A DNA stretch of 45,497 nt, from NCBI RefSeq assembly GCF_001440405.1, contig NZ_LLXX01000208.1, forward strand, positions 336 through 45,832. The letters run 5' to 3'. This DNA comes from Bradyrhizobium valentinum. Its GTDB lineage: Bacteria; Pseudomonadota; Alphaproteobacteria; Rhizobiales; Xanthobacteraceae. This document shows positions 44,682 through 45,497 of the stretch, in pieces. The notes beneath the pieces were generated by a model, which saw nothing but the letters and a program-made list of their open reading frames with translations, ran no database searches and was not told the DNA's origin. The position numbers were made by a program, and so were the translations under genes. Within the stretch, counting starts at the first letter, position 1. Every line of letters begins with the position of its first letter.

Positions 44682-45497
44682 TTACGGGCACACGCCCGAC
44701 ATGATGGCCTGGTAGCTATTGCAGCCTTGCTGGCGTTCGAGGCCGGTGAGCGGGCGGCCATTGGCGCCGATGCTCGGATCCCGTCCCTGATAACGCCCGG
44801 CGGTGGCCTGCCTGCCCCGCGGCACCTGATACGGCCTGGCTTCCAGCGCCTGCCGCGGTTCGGGCTTCCCGCGCTTGGCGACCGGCTTCCTGGCGCTACG
44901 CTTCTCGCATTCGTTGTCGTCGTTGAGGAACGAGCCCTCCGCACAGGTGACCTTGGTGCAGCGCTCGCCCTCGGCCTTGAAGCCGTGTTCGCAGACCAGC
45001 GGGCACACCCGCGATGACTTCAGCTTGATCGTATCGAGCGTATCGACGCTGGCGACCTTGGTGTCGAGCTTGGTTCCGGCATAACGGTTGAACAACGTCA
45101 GCGACCGCTGCGAGGCGCTATTCCAGTTGCCATCGGCGTTGCCAGTCAGACAGCCGACCCGGCGCAATTCGGCCTGCACCGACTTGGTGATTTCGGCTTG
45201 GGGCGGTCCCGCGGTGAGGGCCGCAAGGTTGACCGGTTTGTCCTTGTCAGCGGGTGCCGGAACGGACGCCTTGTCGCCGGCGGCGCTTTCGGCGGCGACG
45301 CGCTTCTGCTCGGCCGCGGCCGCTTGGTCCTGCGCCACCTGCTTGGCCTTTTCAGCCGCGATGCGCGCCTGCTCGGCGGCTTTGGCTTCCGCTTCGGCCT
45401 TTGCCTGCTGCGACTTCTGGGCGCCCTCGGCGGCGAGCCGTGCCCGCTCCTGCTCGGCCAGCCGCGCTTTCTCGGTCGCGGCGACGCGCGCTTCCTC
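44682..45497 (-). CDS. C-terminal part of a probable caspase-like (peptidase C14) family protein; 5' end outside window
   Basis: The frame is open from the stop at 44682 to the window edge, 271 residues. From the edge inward comes an Ala/Glu/Lys/Gln coiled coil of about 65 residues (EKARLAEQERARLAAEG). A peptidoglycan-binding-like segment follows (VQAELRRVGCLTGNADGNWN, SASQRSLTLFNRYAG), then Cys-rich repeats (VCPLVCEHGFKAEGERCTKV, TCAEGSFLNDDNECE). The end is basic. This architecture matches the tail of Bradyrhizobium proteins with an N-terminal caspase domain; that domain lies outside the window, so the assignment is inferred. The ATG at 45338 is an internal Met. Confidence 0.72.
   Translation of the reverse strand, partial: EEARVAATEKARLAEQERARLAAEGAQKSQQAKAEAEAKAAEQARIAAEKAKQVAQDQAAAAEQKRVAAESAAGDKASVPAPADKDKPVNLAALTAGPPQAEITKSVQAELRRVGCLTGNADGNWNSASQRSLTLFNRYAGTKLDTKVASVDTLDTIKLKSSRVCPLVCEHGFKAEGERCTKVTCAEGSFLNDDNECEKRSARKPVAKRGKPEPRQALEARPYQVPRGRQATAGRYQGRDPSIGANGRPLTGLERQQGCNSYQAIMSGVCP

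Overview
The window is GC-rich chromosomal DNA from an alphaproteobacterium of the Nitrobacteraceae, most likely Bradyrhizobium or a close relative. The basis is gene content and order (lysC-ptsP-prfA-prmC-DUF4167; mtgA-rpmF; comF-grxC-nitrilase-DUF1178; divergent phaAB/phaR), several families of short palindromic intergenic repeats, and a caspase-like protein tail of a kind known from that group. This is recognition by eye, with no database search. No rRNA, tRNA, CRISPR array or intact insertion sequence was seen.

Layout. (1) 1-8088: an amide or urea uptake and hydrolysis unit on the minus strand: AmiC-like cytosolic sensor, amidase-signature hydrolase, then LivH/UrtB permease, Tat-type solute-binding protein, LivM/UrtC permease and two ATPases, the last cut by the window start. 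A MarR regulator diverges from its head. (2) 8179-14116: secA, a parvulin isomerase, argJ and mutT. (3) 14117-18362: an accessory patch with a three-gene cluster of small proteins ending in an HExxH protein, an orphan LuxR-type regulator, a deletion relic of a second copy of that regulator, an IS5-type transposase scrap and an unrecognised two-helix membrane protein. (4) 18532-21924: an NDUFAF5/BioC-like methyltransferase divergent from comF-grxC-nitrilase-DUF1178. (5) 22259-32141: an EamA transporter, ubiG, a PH-domain membrane protein, then lysC, ptsP, prfA, prmC and a DUF4167 gene. (6) 32288-35305: a methyltransferase, gloB, a cupin and a second EamA transporter. (7) 35479-38507: polyhydroxybutyrate genes phaB and phaA with divergent phaR. 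(8) 38672-45497: a GGDEF-EAL protein, small conserved genes, rpmF, mtgA, a farnesyl diphosphate synthase gene, a DUF1345 protein and the C-terminal part of a probable caspase-like protein.

How the genes work together. The first unit looks like one transcription unit that senses, imports and hydrolyses a small amide. It has an AmiC-like sensor but no visible AmiR antiterminator; a MarR protein sits where AmiR might be expected. A shared AT-rich motif upstream of the amidase and between the sensor and marR genes is a candidate operator. The pha genes make the polyhydroxybutyrate precursor from acetyl-CoA, with PhaR as the probable granule-responsive repressor. Most of the rest is housekeeping: protein export, translation termination, and arginine, aspartate-family, ubiquinone, isoprenoid and peptidoglycan synthesis.

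The most distinctive observations are the AmiC-like/MarR pairing, the 794-bp deletion relic of the luxR-type gene with GCGCGG at its junction, a palindromic repeat that supplies the stop codons of two convergent genes, and a repeat-derived C-terminal tail on a methyltransferase. Nothing here is clearly a wholly new system.
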